64,000 nt of DNA, from the NCBI GenBank assembly GCA_950054155.1, contig CATLOT010000006.1:62001-126000 (forward strand). The letters are read 5' to 3'. The notes under the pieces are model-generated. The model was not told the DNA's origin. It did not search any database and was given only the letters and a program-made list of their open reading frames with translations. A program made the position numbers and the translations under genes. The stretch comes from an uncultured Bacteriovoracaceae bacterium. GTDB taxonomy: Bacteria; Bdellovibrionota; Bacteriovoracia; Bacteriovoracales; Bacteriovoracaceae. This document shows, piece by piece, positions 53,737 to 62,616 of this stretch. Each line of letters opens with the position of its first letter. The first letter of the stretch is position 1.

Positions 53737-54390
53737 TTACGAGAGCATCGTGATGAACATATTCATCATCTTTTCACCAAACCAAATGGCAGGGTAAAGT
53801 AAGTAGCTAAAAATATTCGTAAACCAAAGCACAAGAAGAAAGACAAAGCTGTAGCGCTGAAGCTCTTCGTACTTTCTTGCTTGGTTGTAATCTAAGAAGG
53901 ACGTCACCATCTTGGAACCATCAAGAGGGGGAAAGGGAATTAAATTAAAGACCGCTAAAACGAGATTCATCAGAATCGAGTTTCGAGTCATGTCGTAAGC
54001 GAGGCGGTAGTACTCGCTTGATTGAGGCATCATTGTCACAACTGCTGCGAAGGCAAGTGCCGAAACAACACTCAATAAAATATTTGCCCCTGGACCCGCA
54101 AAGCTTACCCAGAAAACACCAGAGCGGTGATTCTTAAAACGACGAGGATCAACAGGAACGGGACGGGCCCAACCAAACATGATTCCACCCATGGCCGCGC
54201 CAATGAGAGGGAAAACGAGAGTTCCGATGGGGTCCGCGTGAACGGCTGGGTTGAAGGTCAAACGGCCATCTCTATAGGCGGTGTCATCACCGAACCATAG
54301 GGCGACGCGAGCGTGGGCCCACTCGTGGAAAACAATGGCCAATAAAAAGGCCGGAAGGTTGATGGCAACGTTATAGACAAATTCCTGCAT
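53737..54390 (-). CDS. Site-2 protease family (M50) membrane metalloprotease
   Basis: An integral membrane zinc protease-like protein of 217 residues, of the short cyanobacterial/FPN-like group. The zinc motif is IVFHEWAHARVALWFGD near the N-terminus; the third ligand is in AVFNLIPFPPLDGSKMV near 160. Four to five hydrophobic helices. The ATG at 54390 is chosen by family pattern; the upstream TTG at 54429 adds 13 residues and neither has a strong Shine-Dalgarno. No PDZ domain. Heads the scpA-scpB-rluB operon, a conserved arrangement of unknown meaning. Confidence 0.9.
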   Translation of the reverse strand: MQEFVYNVAINLPAFLLAIVFHEWAHARVALWFGDDTAYRDGRLTFNPAVHADPIGTLVFPLIGAAMGGIMFGWARPVPVDPRRFKNHRSGVFWVSFAGPGANILLSVVSALAFAAVVTMMPQSSEYYRLAYDMTRNSILMNLVLAVFNLIPFPPLDGSKMVTSFLDYNQARKYEELQRYSFVFLLVLWFTNIFSYLLYPAIWFGEKMMNMFITMLS

Positions 54391-54458
54391 AGACCAATAA
54401 AGGTACCATCTCGCTACACAGAGTGACAATTACCAACGCATCCCATCAAGTATATAAA

Positions 54459-54503
54459 AACACCCGAAGAAGACGAAATTCCTATTCAACTTCTTCGGGT
54501 GTT
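54459..54503 (-). terminator. Intrinsic terminator of the hydrolase-PilZ gene
   Basis: Perfect 14-bp arms AACACCCGAAGAAG (54459-54472) / CTTCTTCGGGTGTT (54490-54503), loop of 17, followed on the minus strand by TTTTTATATA. Confidence 0.85.
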
Positions 54504-54565
54504 CCCTATGGCACAGAGCCCCCAAAAGACAAATTTAATTATCCCCTCCGAACCATAGAAATTAT

Positions 54566-55795
54566 TTAGGCTGCATAAGCAGAACTGCAGGTATCAGAAA
54601 CTTTATTAATAAATACTTCAAACTTTTGGGTCACCTCGAAAGTGTTGTGCTTGAAGATGCCACGAAAGTGACCACTCTCCGTTTGTTTAAAGAGGATGAC
54701 ATCTACTTGCATGTCCTCACTTGGAATATGCAAAATAAATTTCTTATCTCTTCTTAGAGAGCGGTGATCTGAAAATGAGGTGAAGAGGCGGCATCCAAAA
54801 TTATTGATGTCCACAATATTAACGGGAACAAAAACCCCATTGCCGTTATCAAGAAAACCGACATCATTAAGAAGCCAGCGCGGCTCCATTCTGATTTTTT
54901 CGCGAGGAAATTCATTCTTAGGAAAAACATCAACGTCTTTCATGCGATTTAAAGGAAGATCAGCAAGAAAGCGTTTAAAGACTCTTTGATACACATCGGC
55001 CTTCTCATGAGTGCCAAGATGATCAGCTCCCTTTATAACGATGTATTCTCCATTGGGGCAATTGCGCGCGATTTGAAAGTTTTCATAAGGAGTCGTGAAA
55101 TTATCAAACTCCCCTGAGATCACGAGTACTGGACACTGGGGAGCTCGGCGATCTAGCTTTTGCTCGATCATTCTTAAAAAAGTCGCCTTGTAACGGGCCT
55201 TATCTTCTTCTTCAAAAGTACGAAGATGATGAAAAAGACTACGATTCACACTTTGAGCGCAAGCGACATTCCTTCTTTGACTAAAGTTCATAACATTGAG
55301 GGCGAGCCCACTGGCAAAGCGGTCCATTTCATTCTTCACAAGATAGTGCAAACTCTCTTCAAGAAGATGGCGTACCGATTCACGCAGCTCCTTCGTCACT
55401 CCACACAGAATGATTTTCTTTACCCTCTCTTCGTAGAGGCTTCCAAAAGTGAGCGCAATGGAAGTGGAATAACTTTGAGCGATTAATGAAGCGCTATCAA
55501 TCCCAAGATTATCGAAAAAGGTTCTTAAGATAAGAGAATAATCTTCCTCATTCATTCCGGCGACATATTGCTTAGAGCTCCCAAGACCTGGCAAGCTCAC
55601 CAAATAAACGGGATTTTCCTTAGCCAAAATCTGAGCGTCTTTCATCATACTGCCCATACTGTGAAAGGCCCCACCAAGAAGAATGACCGGAGTCTTGTGG
55701 GCATTAATAGGTTGAGTAAAGGTCAAGTATTGCACCTCACACTCTCCTATGATCATGACCTTGGGAACGACTGCTTTAGATTCCTGACCAAACAT
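54566..55795 (-). CDS. Alpha/beta hydrolase fused to a PilZ-like domain
   Basis: Two domains in 409 residues. Residues 15-260 form an alpha/beta hydrolase: PVILLGGAFHSMGSM, a nucleophile elbow AQSYSTS (Ala in place of the first Gly), VLVISGEFDNF with the acid, and ADHLGTHE with the His. The C-terminal 120 residues look like PilZ: RMEPR (RxxxR) and later PVNIVDINNFGCRLF (D.N..G, near DxSxxG), the two c-di-GMP contact motifs. So hydrolase activity may be controlled by c-di-GMP. ATG at 55795 with GAGGAG six bases upstream is chosen over TTG 55816. Confidence 0.78.
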   Translation of the reverse strand: MFGQESKAVVPKVMIIGECEVQYLTFTQPINAHKTPVILLGGAFHSMGSMMKDAQILAKENPVYLVSLPGLGSSKQYVAGMNEEDYSLILRTFFDNLGIDSASLIAQSYSTSIALTFGSLYEERVKKIILCGVTKELRESVRHLLEESLHYLVKNEMDRFASGLALNVMNFSQRRNVACAQSVNRSLFHHLRTFEEEDKARYKATFLRMIEQKLDRRAPQCPVLVISGEFDNFTTPYENFQIARNCPNGEYIVIKGADHLGTHEKADVYQRVFKRFLADLPLNRMKDVDVFPKNEFPREKIRMEPRWLLNDVGFLDNGNGVFVPVNIVDINNFGCRLFTSFSDHRSLRRDKKFILHIPSEDMQVDVILFKQTESGHFRGIFKHNTFEVTQKFEVFINKVSDTCSSAYAA

Positions 55796-55950
55796 AAACG
55801 ACTCCTCAAATGACAAACGCTAAGATGATTCAGATTAACAAAAATACGCATCGCATCAAGGCGCCCTATCGGCCAAAAAGAGGCCACCTAGTTTTAGAAA
55901 GTTATGCCGCTCTTGCCATGACTAATGGGCACTTCTGCTACAATAGAGGT

Positions 55951-57000
55951 ATGAAAAAGACCCTTTTCCTTCTTATTCTCCTTAGCCTAGGCAATACACC
56001 TTTGGCGCAATCTAATGAAGTTGATGACTTTATTGGTAACGGTTCAAGCGGGGTCTATATCGACCTAGAAGAAGAAACGAGCGCTCAGTTTAATACGGTT
56101 GACCAATTAACGGAGAGAGAAAAGAAACTTGAGGAGGCCCTCTATATTCCTCCTAAATTTGATAAGGCCCGCGAGGTGGTCGACATTCCCCCCTACAAAG
56201 CACAGCTCTTAGAGGGGTCGATTCTCACAAGTCTTGATGGCAAGAAACAGGTTCGTGTCTCACGAAACGTTCTTGTGAGAGCGAAGGAATTAGCTCCCGG
56301 AAGTAAGAAAGTTTTTATCCTCGATACCGAAGGTAAAAAGCGTTACACCACAAGTACTCATAATGCTCTTAATATAAATGCCGTTGTTGAGATTGAGCCT
56401 AAAATTAATCCCCTCACGGTTTACACAGATAAGCCCACCTATGGAAGCTCTGACAAAGAGGCGCACTTTAGCCACTTCTTTAGCATTCACCTTGAGTCGA
56501 TTTCAACTCCCTACTACGCGACGATTTTTAGAGGTGAGCGCCAAAGTGCGAATGCCACCACTTTTCAGTTAAAGAACTACATGATGACTAAGAACTTCCC
56601 TATTCAAGTGGGTTTTAATCTGTCTTCTCAGATTGGTTTTTGGGAAGACCCTGTTCTTGGGACGGTCACTTGGAATGCGCTCTTCTTTGGCCCTTCGATT
56701 ATGAGAACCTTTTGGCAAAAAGATGAGAGTCGTTGGAATTTTCACCTCAGTGTTTTCAAATCTCTTCTTCATCAATCAGAAAAGGACCCGGACACGCATA
56801 AGTTTAGCACTCTTGGTATCCAAGGTGAGATTGAAAAAGAGTTTGATACCGACCTAGGCCCTATCACCTTAGGCCTCAATTATCGCTTTAGTAAATCTTC
56901 ACTCAAAGAGAGCACTGAATACTTAGAAAATGAAGCTATTAAAGGTGATGTTACGGCCTTTGGCGCTTATATTAGTTATCGCTTTAACTGGACACTATAA
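55951..57000 (+). CDS. Secreted barrel-like hypothetical protein
   Basis: An exported protein of 349 residues (signal MKKTLFLLILLSLGNTPLAQ). The ATG at 55951 is chosen because it starts the signal peptide; the frame upstream to 55810 adds 47 residues without export features. The first 130 mature residues are charged with a small beta domain (LLEGSILTSLDGKKQVRVSR, SKKVFILDTEGKKRY). The rest alternates like an outer-membrane barrel and ends GAYISYRFNWTL. I do not recognise the family. Directly abuts the next gene (no gap). Confidence 0.72.
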   Translation: MKKTLFLLILLSLGNTPLAQSNEVDDFIGNGSSGVYIDLEEETSAQFNTVDQLTEREKKLEEALYIPPKFDKAREVVDIPPYKAQLLEGSILTSLDGKKQVRVSRNVLVRAKELAPGSKKVFILDTEGKKRYTTSTHNALNINAVVEIEPKINPLTVYTDKPTYGSSDKEAHFSHFFSIHLESISTPYYATIFRGERQSANATTFQLKNYMMTKNFPIQVGFNLSSQIGFWEDPVLGTVTWNALFFGPSIMRTFWQKDESRWNFHLSVFKSLLHQSEKDPDTHKFSTLGIQGEIEKEFDTDLGPITLGLNYRFSKSSLKESTEYLENEAIKGDVTAFGAYISYRFNWTL

Positions 57001-58053
57001 ATGATTAAGATTCTCCTCTTAAGTTTCTTTACTCTTAAATCCTTCGCAGGTGTTGGAATCGTTACCACTCTTGAAGCTCCAATCGTAAGAAGCCTAGAGG
57101 TGGACTCCCCTACAGTCATGACTAAGAGAAAAGGCGAGAAAATTTATATTCATGATCGTTATTTTAAGAATGGTCCCAATGAAATTATCTTTGTTCAAGA
57201 CGATGAAACGAAAGAAGCAAGTTTCAGCCAAATGGAAAATGACGAGGGCTATGAGAAGTTCTACGAGACCATTGATAAGAATGGCCAAAAGGCCTATATC
57301 TCCCGCTATTATGTGAAACTCATCACCCACGATGCACGAGAGTTTACTCAAAACATCACTCCCTTCGTCCCTGATCCCAATGACTATCGTCTCGAAGAGC
57401 CCTTGCCTGAGGGCTACCCAATAAGAAAACCAGAAATGGGAAGAGCGAGAGTGAGCTTTTCTTTTGGCCCGGATCTTAAATCAAACTACAACTATAATAG
57501 CGTTCTCACTGAAGAAGACTTTTCCAATCGCTATGGATTTGAAATCTCCTTTGGCAAGAAAGCAAACTGGGATAACGAAGACCGCTTTTATTTTGGTGGA
57601 ATCTTTCAGGGTTGGACAAGTGAAGCACGATTCAAGTTATTCGATGATCGAACAACGAGAGAAACACGCTCTCAACTTAGTCTTGGCCCCTATATAAGCT
57701 ATGACCCATGGAGAAACAAAGATTTTAAACTCACCTTGGAAACAGCACTCTTAATTAGTTACACAAGAAACCTCGTCAACCAAGCTGACGACTTCGGCTT
57801 TGAAGAAGAGCGTCTCTTCTCAGGTATTGGAGTTCACCCTCGCTTTTCTAGCTTCATTCAAATGAATACAAAAGTTCAGGACTTAAAGGTCATTGCGGGT
57901 TTTGACGTTCAATTCTACCTGCCTCAGAGTCTCACCAATAAATCAGAACCCATTAGTGACTATTGGAATGAAGTGGCCACTGATGAGGATAATATCAATA
58001 TTCCTTTTAGTGCCCACTACGCCCTCTTTCTTGGAATTCAGACCGACTACTGA
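57001..58053 (+). CDS. Secreted protein with SH3-like start and barrel-like C-terminus
   Basis: An exported protein of 350 residues (MIKILLLSFFTLKSFAGV). Residues 20-110 look like an SH3-type module (APIVRSLEVDSPTVMTKRKGEKIYIHDRY to DKNGQKAYISRYYVKLI). From about 145 (GRARVSFSFGPDLKSNYNYN) on, alternating strands ending in HYALFLGIQTDY suggest an outer-membrane barrel. The ATG immediately follows the stop of the previous gene, so the pair forms an operon and may be structural partners. Its 3' end overlaps the convergent SGNH gene by 7 bp. Confidence 0.72.
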   Translation: MIKILLLSFFTLKSFAGVGIVTTLEAPIVRSLEVDSPTVMTKRKGEKIYIHDRYFKNGPNEIIFVQDDETKEASFSQMENDEGYEKFYETIDKNGQKAYISRYYVKLITHDAREFTQNITPFVPDPNDYRLEEPLPEGYPIRKPEMGRARVSFSFGPDLKSNYNYNSVLTEEDFSNRYGFEISFGKKANWDNEDRFYFGGIFQGWTSEARFKLFDDRTTRETRSQLSLGPYISYDPWRNKDFKLTLETALLISYTRNLVNQADDFGFEEERLFSGIGVHPRFSSFIQMNTKVQDLKVIAGFDVQFYLPQSLTNKSEPISDYWNEVATDEDNINIPFSAHYALFLGIQTDY

Positions 58054-59084
58054 TTAAGGGCTTCAACCTGCCTTTTGATTATAGGATAAATAGCGTCTGC
58101 TACTTTCTCTCGCCCCTTATCATTGATGTGAACATCATCCCTAAAGGGGCTCTTCTCTTTATCAAAGAATCCACTTAAGTCTTTATATTGGAATTCCTCT
58201 TTTCGTGGATCACCCATTAAAAGATTAAACATCCTTTTAAAGGACTTATGATGTTCATTTTTACCATCATCTTGAGCCAGATAGTCAGGATGCCCTAAGA
58301 AAACAGGCTGAAAAAAAACCATCGTCTTATAACCAAAGGCCTTCTCCATCCTTTTGACTTTCTCAAGAGAGTTCCAATAATCATTAACGATATCCTGCTC
58401 CCACTGCGAAGAGAATTTATCCACCTCTCTTCCATACACTTTTTTATTAAGTACAAGCTCCTCAAGCTCCTCCAAGAAATACTCGCGAATGATTGAACTT
58501 CTTAAAAGAAGACTTTTCCAAATCGGAAAATCATCCGCTTTTCGTACATTCAATGGATTGTTTTCAGTGATCCAAAAATTAAAGGGATAACCAACACGAG
58601 GGTCTCCGTAGAGATGATTCATAAGCTCATTAAAACCATGATAAAAAATAATCAGATCAGGCCCATGCTCTGCGATCTCATGAACAATTCGACTCAAGTC
58701 TTGCCTGAGAGCAGATGAGACAACTCCCCTATTATAAATCTCAACAGACAAACCATCTGCATCGAACTTCTCTTGAAGTAGTTCAGATAAAGTCTTCATC
58801 CCATTAACCAAAGAGGAACCTCCCAGCATGAAGATGCGTGGTCCACGAGAGAGTTCATTTGCCACAGGAACTTTTCCTCTATATCCATCTTCATTATAAA
58901 AGCTCTTACTAGGCTCTCCCTTAAAAGCAATATAGGGATGAGGGAAGTATTCGGAGTTTGAGCGAGAGCCATCAAATGACTCCTTTTCTGTATAAAAAAA
59001 GCGTTCATGAATGACATGAACAATGAGGACTAAACCAACAAAAACCATCAGGTTAATGGCCACTAAAGAGATGAACTTTTTCAT
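58047..59084 (-). CDS. Membrane-anchored SGNH/GDSL-family hydrolase
   Basis: 345 residues with an N-terminal helix (FISLVAINLMVFVGLVLIVHVI) that likely anchors it outside the inner membrane. SGNH blocks are visible: Ser in FMLGGSSLVNGM, Gly in YNRGVVSSALRQD, Asn in FYHGFNELMNH, and Asp/His in FRDDVHINDKG near the end. The family includes acyl esterases acting on glycans or lipids; the substrate here is unknown. It is convergent with the barrel-pair operon; ATG at 59084 lacks a clear Shine-Dalgarno. Confidence 0.85.
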   Translation of the reverse strand: MKKFISLVAINLMVFVGLVLIVHVIHERFFYTEKESFDGSRSNSEYFPHPYIAFKGEPSKSFYNEDGYRGKVPVANELSRGPRIFMLGGSSLVNGMKTLSELLQEKFDADGLSVEIYNRGVVSSALRQDLSRIVHEIAEHGPDLIIFYHGFNELMNHLYGDPRVGYPFNFWITENNPLNVRKADDFPIWKSLLLRSSIIREYFLEELEELVLNKKVYGREVDKFSSQWEQDIVNDYWNSLEKVKRMEKAFGYKTMVFFQPVFLGHPDYLAQDDGKNEHHKSFKRMFNLLMGDPRKEEFQYKDLSGFFDKEKSPFRDDVHINDKGREKVADAIYPIIKRQVEALNQ

Positions 59085-59158
59085 AAATCAATTTAACCAC
59101 AAAAGTAGCCATTTGGTGTTATTTCAACAACTTAGTGCAGCAAAAAATGTCTAAAGTT

Positions 59159-59188
59159 TTGACACCCAGCTCCGATTAGATAATTAAT
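59159..59188 (+). promoter_or_regulatory. Promoter of the small-protein/DegT operon
   Basis: Perfect -35 TTGACA (59159-59164), 18-bp spacer, then ATTAAT (59183-59188). The -10 is weak; GATAAT at 59079+100 (59179-59184) is closer to consensus but only 14 bp away. Confidence 0.5.
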
Positions 59189-59231
59189 AAGGCCAAAGGC
59201 AAATCACAGCGACACAATCCAGGAGGGAGTC

Positions 59232-59447
59232 ATGTCAAAACAAACACAATCAATTGAAAACGAAGTTCTTTTCCAAAAGCTTGGATCAACTTGGTATATC
59301 TTTACAGAAATTGCTGGTGACGTTGTTTACTCACAACTTCCAGAAGGCATGGACCCCCACACAACAAAACTTGAGCTTTATGATGTGATTGAAGATCACA
59401 TGATGCGTGTTTCTAAGCAAAGAAGAGCTCCTGAGACAGCAGCTTAA
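59232..59447 (+). CDS. Small acidic hypothetical protein
   Basis: Unrecognised 71-residue protein (MSKQTQSIENEVLFQKLGSTWYIFTEIAGDVVYSQLPEGM). No export signal or known motif; a beta-rich start and a charged helical end (LYDVIEDHMMRVSKQRRAPETAA). A strong AGGAGG Shine-Dalgarno and a promoter upstream support expression. 2 bp before the next small gene. Confidence 0.75.
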   Translation: MSKQTQSIENEVLFQKLGSTWYIFTEIAGDVVYSQLPEGMDPHTTKLELYDVIEDHMMRVSKQRRAPETAA

Positions 59448-59449
59448 TT

Positions 59450-59641
59450 ATGAGCGCTGCACGTAAGTTTAAAGAACTTTTTACGAAGAAGCCTGAGCAG
59501 GCTCCTACTCGACAAAAAGTAGACTCTAAACAAGAGAAGCTTAAGATTGAGCAACTCCAAAAAGCGATTCAAGAGCGCATAAAGAAGGATCCCAAGGCCG
59601 CAAAGAAAGCGGCCATGATCCTAGAAAAGATGCTGAAATAA
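59450..59641 (+). CDS. Small basic helical protein
   Basis: Unrecognised 63-residue, Lys-rich, mostly helical protein (MSAARKFKELFTKKPEQAP; KIEQLQKAIQERIKKDPKAAKKAAMILEKML). It may bind nucleic acid or a partner protein. It starts 2 bp after the previous stop, so translation is likely coupled, and is followed 64 bp later by the DegT gene. Confidence 0.68.
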   Translation: MSAARKFKELFTKKPEQAPTRQKVDSKQEKLKIEQLQKAIQERIKKDPKAAKKAAMILEKMLK

Positions 59642-59705
59642 GTAATGCAAGGTTCTCCCATAGAAGTTAAGATGAGGGTCATAAACTCTATCGAGGACTT
59701 AATGT

Positions 59706-60812
59706 ATGGGTGTACCCTTTTATAATTTTCACGACCTTCATCATGATTCCTTTAAAACTGAAGTTAAAAAGAGAATCAATGACATCATCGACAACAATGC
59801 CTTTGTTGAAGGTGAATATAATCAAAAATTTGAAGTTGAATTTGCTCAAAAGCAAAAGTCTAACCACTGCCTCCTAGTGGCCAACGGTACAGATGCTCTC
59901 GAGATTGCCCTTCTCGTGCATGGTGTAGGTGCTGGCGATAAAGTTGGTGTCCCAGGAATAACTTTCTACGCGACAGCAGAAGCCGTTCTCAATGTTGGTG
60001 CAACTCCAGTATGGATTGACGTCGACGAGAAAGCGGGACTTCTCTGCCCAGACTCCTTAAAAAGAGTTCACGAAAAACATAACCTCAAGGCCGTTATGCC
60101 CGTTCATATCTATGGACTTCCCTGCCCCATGGATGAAATCAATTCTTTTTGTTCAGAAAAAGGGATAGCTGTAATCGAAGACGCGGCTCAAGCTCAAGGG
60201 ACGTATTATAAAGAAGGCTCACCTGTTGGTGATGGTCCTAATCTTGTGACCTTTTCTTTTTATCCCACTAAGAACTTAAGTGCTTTTGGTGATGCGGGTT
60301 GTATTTTAACGAATGATGAGAAGCTTGCGAAGAAAGTCATTACCATTCGCAATCATGGACGCGGCGATGAAGCGGCCATGGGAAGAAACTCTCGCTGCGA
60401 TCATATGCAAGCCGCTGTTCTTCACGCCAAGCTCGAAGAAGTCGATCAGTTCAATAAGCAAAGAAAAGAAGTTGCCGCTCTTTATCACAAGGGCCTTGCC
60501 TCACTTCCCTTTGGTCTCTTACCAGAGAAGTTCTTGGCCCTTTCAAGCTGGCACCTCTATCCCATTCAGCTGCCTTCTATTAAGCACAGAGAGGAGCTGA
60601 TGAACCTTCTCAGAAGTAAAGATATTGGCTGTACACCATTTTATGAGAAAGCCCTTTCTCAAGAAGAAGCCCTCCAGGGCTATGAGGGAGAGGATACTAA
60701 CGCTAAGAATTTCGCAGGAAGAACACTCTGTCTTCCTATGAATCCTTTCTTGTCACAAAGTGATGTCGATGAAGTTGTCGGCGTTATTTGTGAATATGCC
60801 AACAAGCTCTAA
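59706..60812 (+). CDS. DegT/DnrJ/EryC1/StrS-family sugar aminotransferase
   Basis: A PLP-dependent aminotransferase acting on nucleotide-linked keto-sugars for surface glycans. MGVPFYNFHDLHHDSFK and NNAFVEGEYNQKFEVEFAQ begin the fold. The PLP-binding Lys is in FSFYPTKNLSAFGDAGCILTND near residue 188, and EDAAQAQGT precedes it. 368 residues match the family. GAGGA lies upstream. Its 3' end overlaps the convergent metalloprotease-like gene by 29 bp. The neighbouring SGNH hydrolase may share a glycan substrate, but that is inference. Confidence 0.92.
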   Translation: MGVPFYNFHDLHHDSFKTEVKKRINDIIDNNAFVEGEYNQKFEVEFAQKQKSNHCLLVANGTDALEIALLVHGVGAGDKVGVPGITFYATAEAVLNVGATPVWIDVDEKAGLLCPDSLKRVHEKHNLKAVMPVHIYGLPCPMDEINSFCSEKGIAVIEDAAQAQGTYYKEGSPVGDGPNLVTFSFYPTKNLSAFGDAGCILTNDEKLAKKVITIRNHGRGDEAAMGRNSRCDHMQAAVLHAKLEEVDQFNKQRKEVAALYHKGLASLPFGLLPEKFLALSSWHLYPIQLPSIKHREELMNLLRSKDIGCTPFYEKALSQEEALQGYEGEDTNAKNFAGRTLCLPMNPFLSQSDVDEVVGVICEYANKL

Positions 60813-62616
60813 AGTTTGGACGCGAGGGTGAATTCTTAAGCTCATCCTCGCAAACTTTCGGAAGCATTTCCCCTGTATACAACTGACCATGGAGGAGGCG
60901 ATAAAAACTCGAACTATGCTTCGGGTTATAGGGATCATCTTCTAAGATATTCTCTTCCCCTTTCCAGCCCTCTCCGTCATTAAAGAACGCGCAAGGCCCA
61001 TTCTTTACTTCAGGGGCAAAGTAAAAAGCAAAGAGATCAGCAAAATCTTCTTCCATTCTCATATGGGATGAGTCTTGGTTCTTTTGACCAACAACACACT
61101 CTCTTGTCGATTGATAGGCACTCTTAGATTTCTTTGAGCCCTCTTCATCAATCACTGCTGATACAAGGTGACCAACTTCGTGAGCATAAATCCACAGGCC
61201 ATTCTTATCAAAGTCGTGAAGAGTCAGAGCACCCATTGTAATCGAGTGCTGATGACCTGAGCTATTCCAAATCGAGCGTTCACTGGCATTACCCATAAGA
61301 TTCAAAGGAAGCGTACAGGCATCCTCTGCTAACTGAATGGTATTCTTTGCACTATAGCTAGGAACAGAGCCTAGAAACTTATCTCCGACTGCATTGATCA
61401 TGCCTGCTTGTTCAAAGAGAAGAGACTCCATCTTTGAAAGATACTCTTCTTTTGAGGGAGGAAGAGAAGCGAGCTCAGCTTTTAAATTCTTTTCAAGAAT
61501 CGCTCGTGTTTCATCAGAAACCATGCCCTTTAATCGCTTTGTCATATTCACAGTTAGAGCAGAGATTTTTTCTTCAACTTGTTTCTTCTCATCACTACTT
61601 ATGAGGTGTGTTGCCTGATTAGCAATCGCATATTCACAAGCACTCTTAAAGAGCTCTTCTTCACTTCCTGTCACAAACTCATCATAGAGGGTGAAGTTAG
61701 AAGACTTATCAACTTCACCTTTAAACTTATTAGCCAGAACTAAAGAGTACGGATCCCCTGTCAACTTTTCGGCAAGAAAGAGCTCCTGAGACAGCCACAG
61801 AAGTTCATTGTGATGAACATCAGAGAGTTGATCTCCACCAATCATATTACTATTTTGAAGTTTTTGAATATTTTGAAAGATAGCAAGCTTCTTTGGATAA
61901 GTTTCGGGAAGCTCCCTCACACGGGCCTCTAGCTTTCCGAGATGAAGGCGTCTCGCATCAGCACTCATAACCTTATCGTAGAAGCCTGTAAATTCCTCTG
62001 AAGTGCGATACTGATCAGAAACACCTTTAGATATTGCATAGAGCTCTCTAACCTTATTCTCATCCCAACCATAAAAGATGCTTGAAGCTTGAGCCTTAAG
62101 TTCTCCCCAGGTCTCCGGCAACTCAACAGAGCCCGTAGCTTGAGAATAGTTAAAGCGAAAGTCATCCATAGAATCAAGAAGCCATTGATAAGCGCGAGCA
62201 TTATCAGCAACAGCAGGAAAATCGACCAGGTCTTTCTTCGCTTTTTGACCAAGGCCTTTATAGGCTTCAAAGAGTTTTTGAATTTGGGGTGCAAAGTTCT
62301 TCTTAACCTCAGCTGTTTCAGTATCAGTCTCTAGAGAAACCTGCGCAAGATTGCGCCCTAAGTTTGATTCAGCATTCTCTTTACAGATCTCTTTCACACA
62401 CGCTTGAAAAGGAACGGGCTCAAAAGCCTCCATTTCCCAAGACTCTGTGCCGCAGCTTTGCTTCTCTTGATCACAATCCCCTTGATCCAAATTATCAAGC
62501 ACACACTGAATAGACTCAACAAAGGCAGCTGAATCTGGCGGTAACTCTTCTGCACCTGAGCTCTCAAGCTTAAAAACCAAAAGAAATGTGAGTCCTAGAA
62601 TTTTCACTGAGGACAT
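60784..62616 (-). CDS. Secreted zinc-metalloprotease-like protein
   Basis: A 610-residue exported protein (MSSVKILGLTFLLVFKLESSGAEE). The zinc motif HEVGH is in GLWIYAHEVGHLVSAVIDEEG near residue 475, and an acidic motif EEDFADLFAFYFAP about 45 residues later could provide the third ligand, as in gluzincin-like enzymes. The first 400 residues are helical with many Lys/Glu and no recognised domain. Eight or more Cys suggest disulfides. It overlaps the start of the next-upstream gene by 13 bp, so expression is coupled. Peptidase function is inferred from the motifs alone. Confidence 0.75.
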   Translation of the reverse strand: MSSVKILGLTFLLVFKLESSGAEELPPDSAAFVESIQCVLDNLDQGDCDQEKQSCGTESWEMEAFEPVPFQACVKEICKENAESNLGRNLAQVSLETDTETAEVKKNFAPQIQKLFEAYKGLGQKAKKDLVDFPAVADNARAYQWLLDSMDDFRFNYSQATGSVELPETWGELKAQASSIFYGWDENKVRELYAISKGVSDQYRTSEEFTGFYDKVMSADARRLHLGKLEARVRELPETYPKKLAIFQNIQKLQNSNMIGGDQLSDVHHNELLWLSQELFLAEKLTGDPYSLVLANKFKGEVDKSSNFTLYDEFVTGSEEELFKSACEYAIANQATHLISSDEKKQVEEKISALTVNMTKRLKGMVSDETRAILEKNLKAELASLPPSKEEYLSKMESLLFEQAGMINAVGDKFLGSVPSYSAKNTIQLAEDACTLPLNLMGNASERSIWNSSGHQHSITMGALTLHDFDKNGLWIYAHEVGHLVSAVIDEEGSKKSKSAYQSTRECVVGQKNQDSSHMRMEEDFADLFAFYFAPEVKNGPCAFFNDGEGWKGEENILEDDPYNPKHSSSFYRLLHGQLYTGEMLPKVCEDELKNSPSRPNFRACWHIHK

